A program made the position numbers and the translations under genes. DNA of 34,306 bases from Acidovorax sp. (GTDB lineage: Bacteria; Pseudomonadota; Gammaproteobacteria; Burkholderiales; Burkholderiaceae_C), in assembly GCF_022763525.1 (NCBI RefSeq), contig NZ_JALEGG010000169.1, positions 1 to 34,306 of the forward strand. The letters run 5' to 3'. This document shows positions 34,273-34,306 of this stretch, piece by piece. The notes under the pieces are model-generated. The model did no database searches. It was given only the letters and a program-made list of their open reading frames with translations, and was not told the DNA's origin. The first letter of the stretch is position 1. Every line of letters begins with the position of its first letter.

Positions 34273-34306
34273 GTGAACGCACCCACCCCCGCCATCGTCA
34301 CCCAAA
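34273..34306 (+). CDS. Possible start of the next gene (partial)
   Basis: A GTG at 34273 opens a frame reading VNAPTPAIVTQ to the window edge. It lies 51 bases after the terminator, and the peptide looks like a real N-terminus, but only eleven codons are visible and no ribosome binding site is clear. Confidence 0.3.
   Translation, partial: MNAPTPAIVTQ

Overview
The window is high-GC chromosomal DNA that reads as a betaproteobacterium of the order Burkholderiales, most likely Comamonadaceae and close to Acidovorax. I base this on gene content and order (mltD-gloB-methyltransferase-rnhA, dnaX-ybaB-recR, trxA-rho-rpmE2), AddAB-type recombination nucleases, and short interspersed repeats of a style I associate with that family. 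No database was searched.

Layout. 1-1750: a cysteine-patterned hexapeptide-repeat (beta-helix) protein, overlapping by four bases a GNAT-like protein. 1781-2623 (minus): a secreted PilJ/NarX-type sensor-domain protein, separated from moaA by a near-consensus FNR/Anr site. 2809-7074: molybdenum cofactor genes moaA, mobA and moeA, with a GNAT acetyltransferase and a small thioredoxin-like protein. 7075-8600: a lower-GC patch with an SMR transporter and a small secreted protein resembling the SecD P1 head, both foreign in base composition. 8601-13194 (minus): an RND pump and its adaptor, without an outer-membrane channel. 13425-17032: rnhA and a YafS-like methyltransferase diverging from gloB and mltD, the two start codons overlapping on opposite strands. 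17074-19064 (minus): a DUF3096 micro-protein, an orphan Tat-type NitT/TauT binding protein and a MAPEG protein. 19179-22623 (minus): recR, ybaB and dnaX, followed by the 4.5S SRP RNA gene on the plus strand. 23161-25334: a possible small outer-membrane protein and a YhiN/HI0933 flavoprotein. 25386-31695 (minus): an AddA-like helicase-nuclease and an AddB-like iron-sulfur nuclease. 31805-34166: trxA, rho and rpmE2, then the possible first codons of another gene.

Functional themes are molybdenum cofactor synthesis next to nitrate-type sensing and an oxygen-responsive site, efflux, replication and recombination (DnaX, RecR, YbaB, AddAB, RNase HI), and core transcription and translation (Rho, bL31, SRP RNA).

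The best leads are not single genes. (1) dnaX carries an A9 run exactly where the gamma-like product should end, with stop codons close behind in both other frames. (2) A double-hairpin repeat occurs six times, and in five cases begins 0-12 bases after a stop codon and points in the gene's direction. (3) A second short repeat has entered coding sequence in frame in moeA, dnaX and addA. (4) The beta-helix protein has six cysteines in a single hexad phase. No CRISPR array, tRNA, rRNA, intact insertion sequence or prophage was seen.
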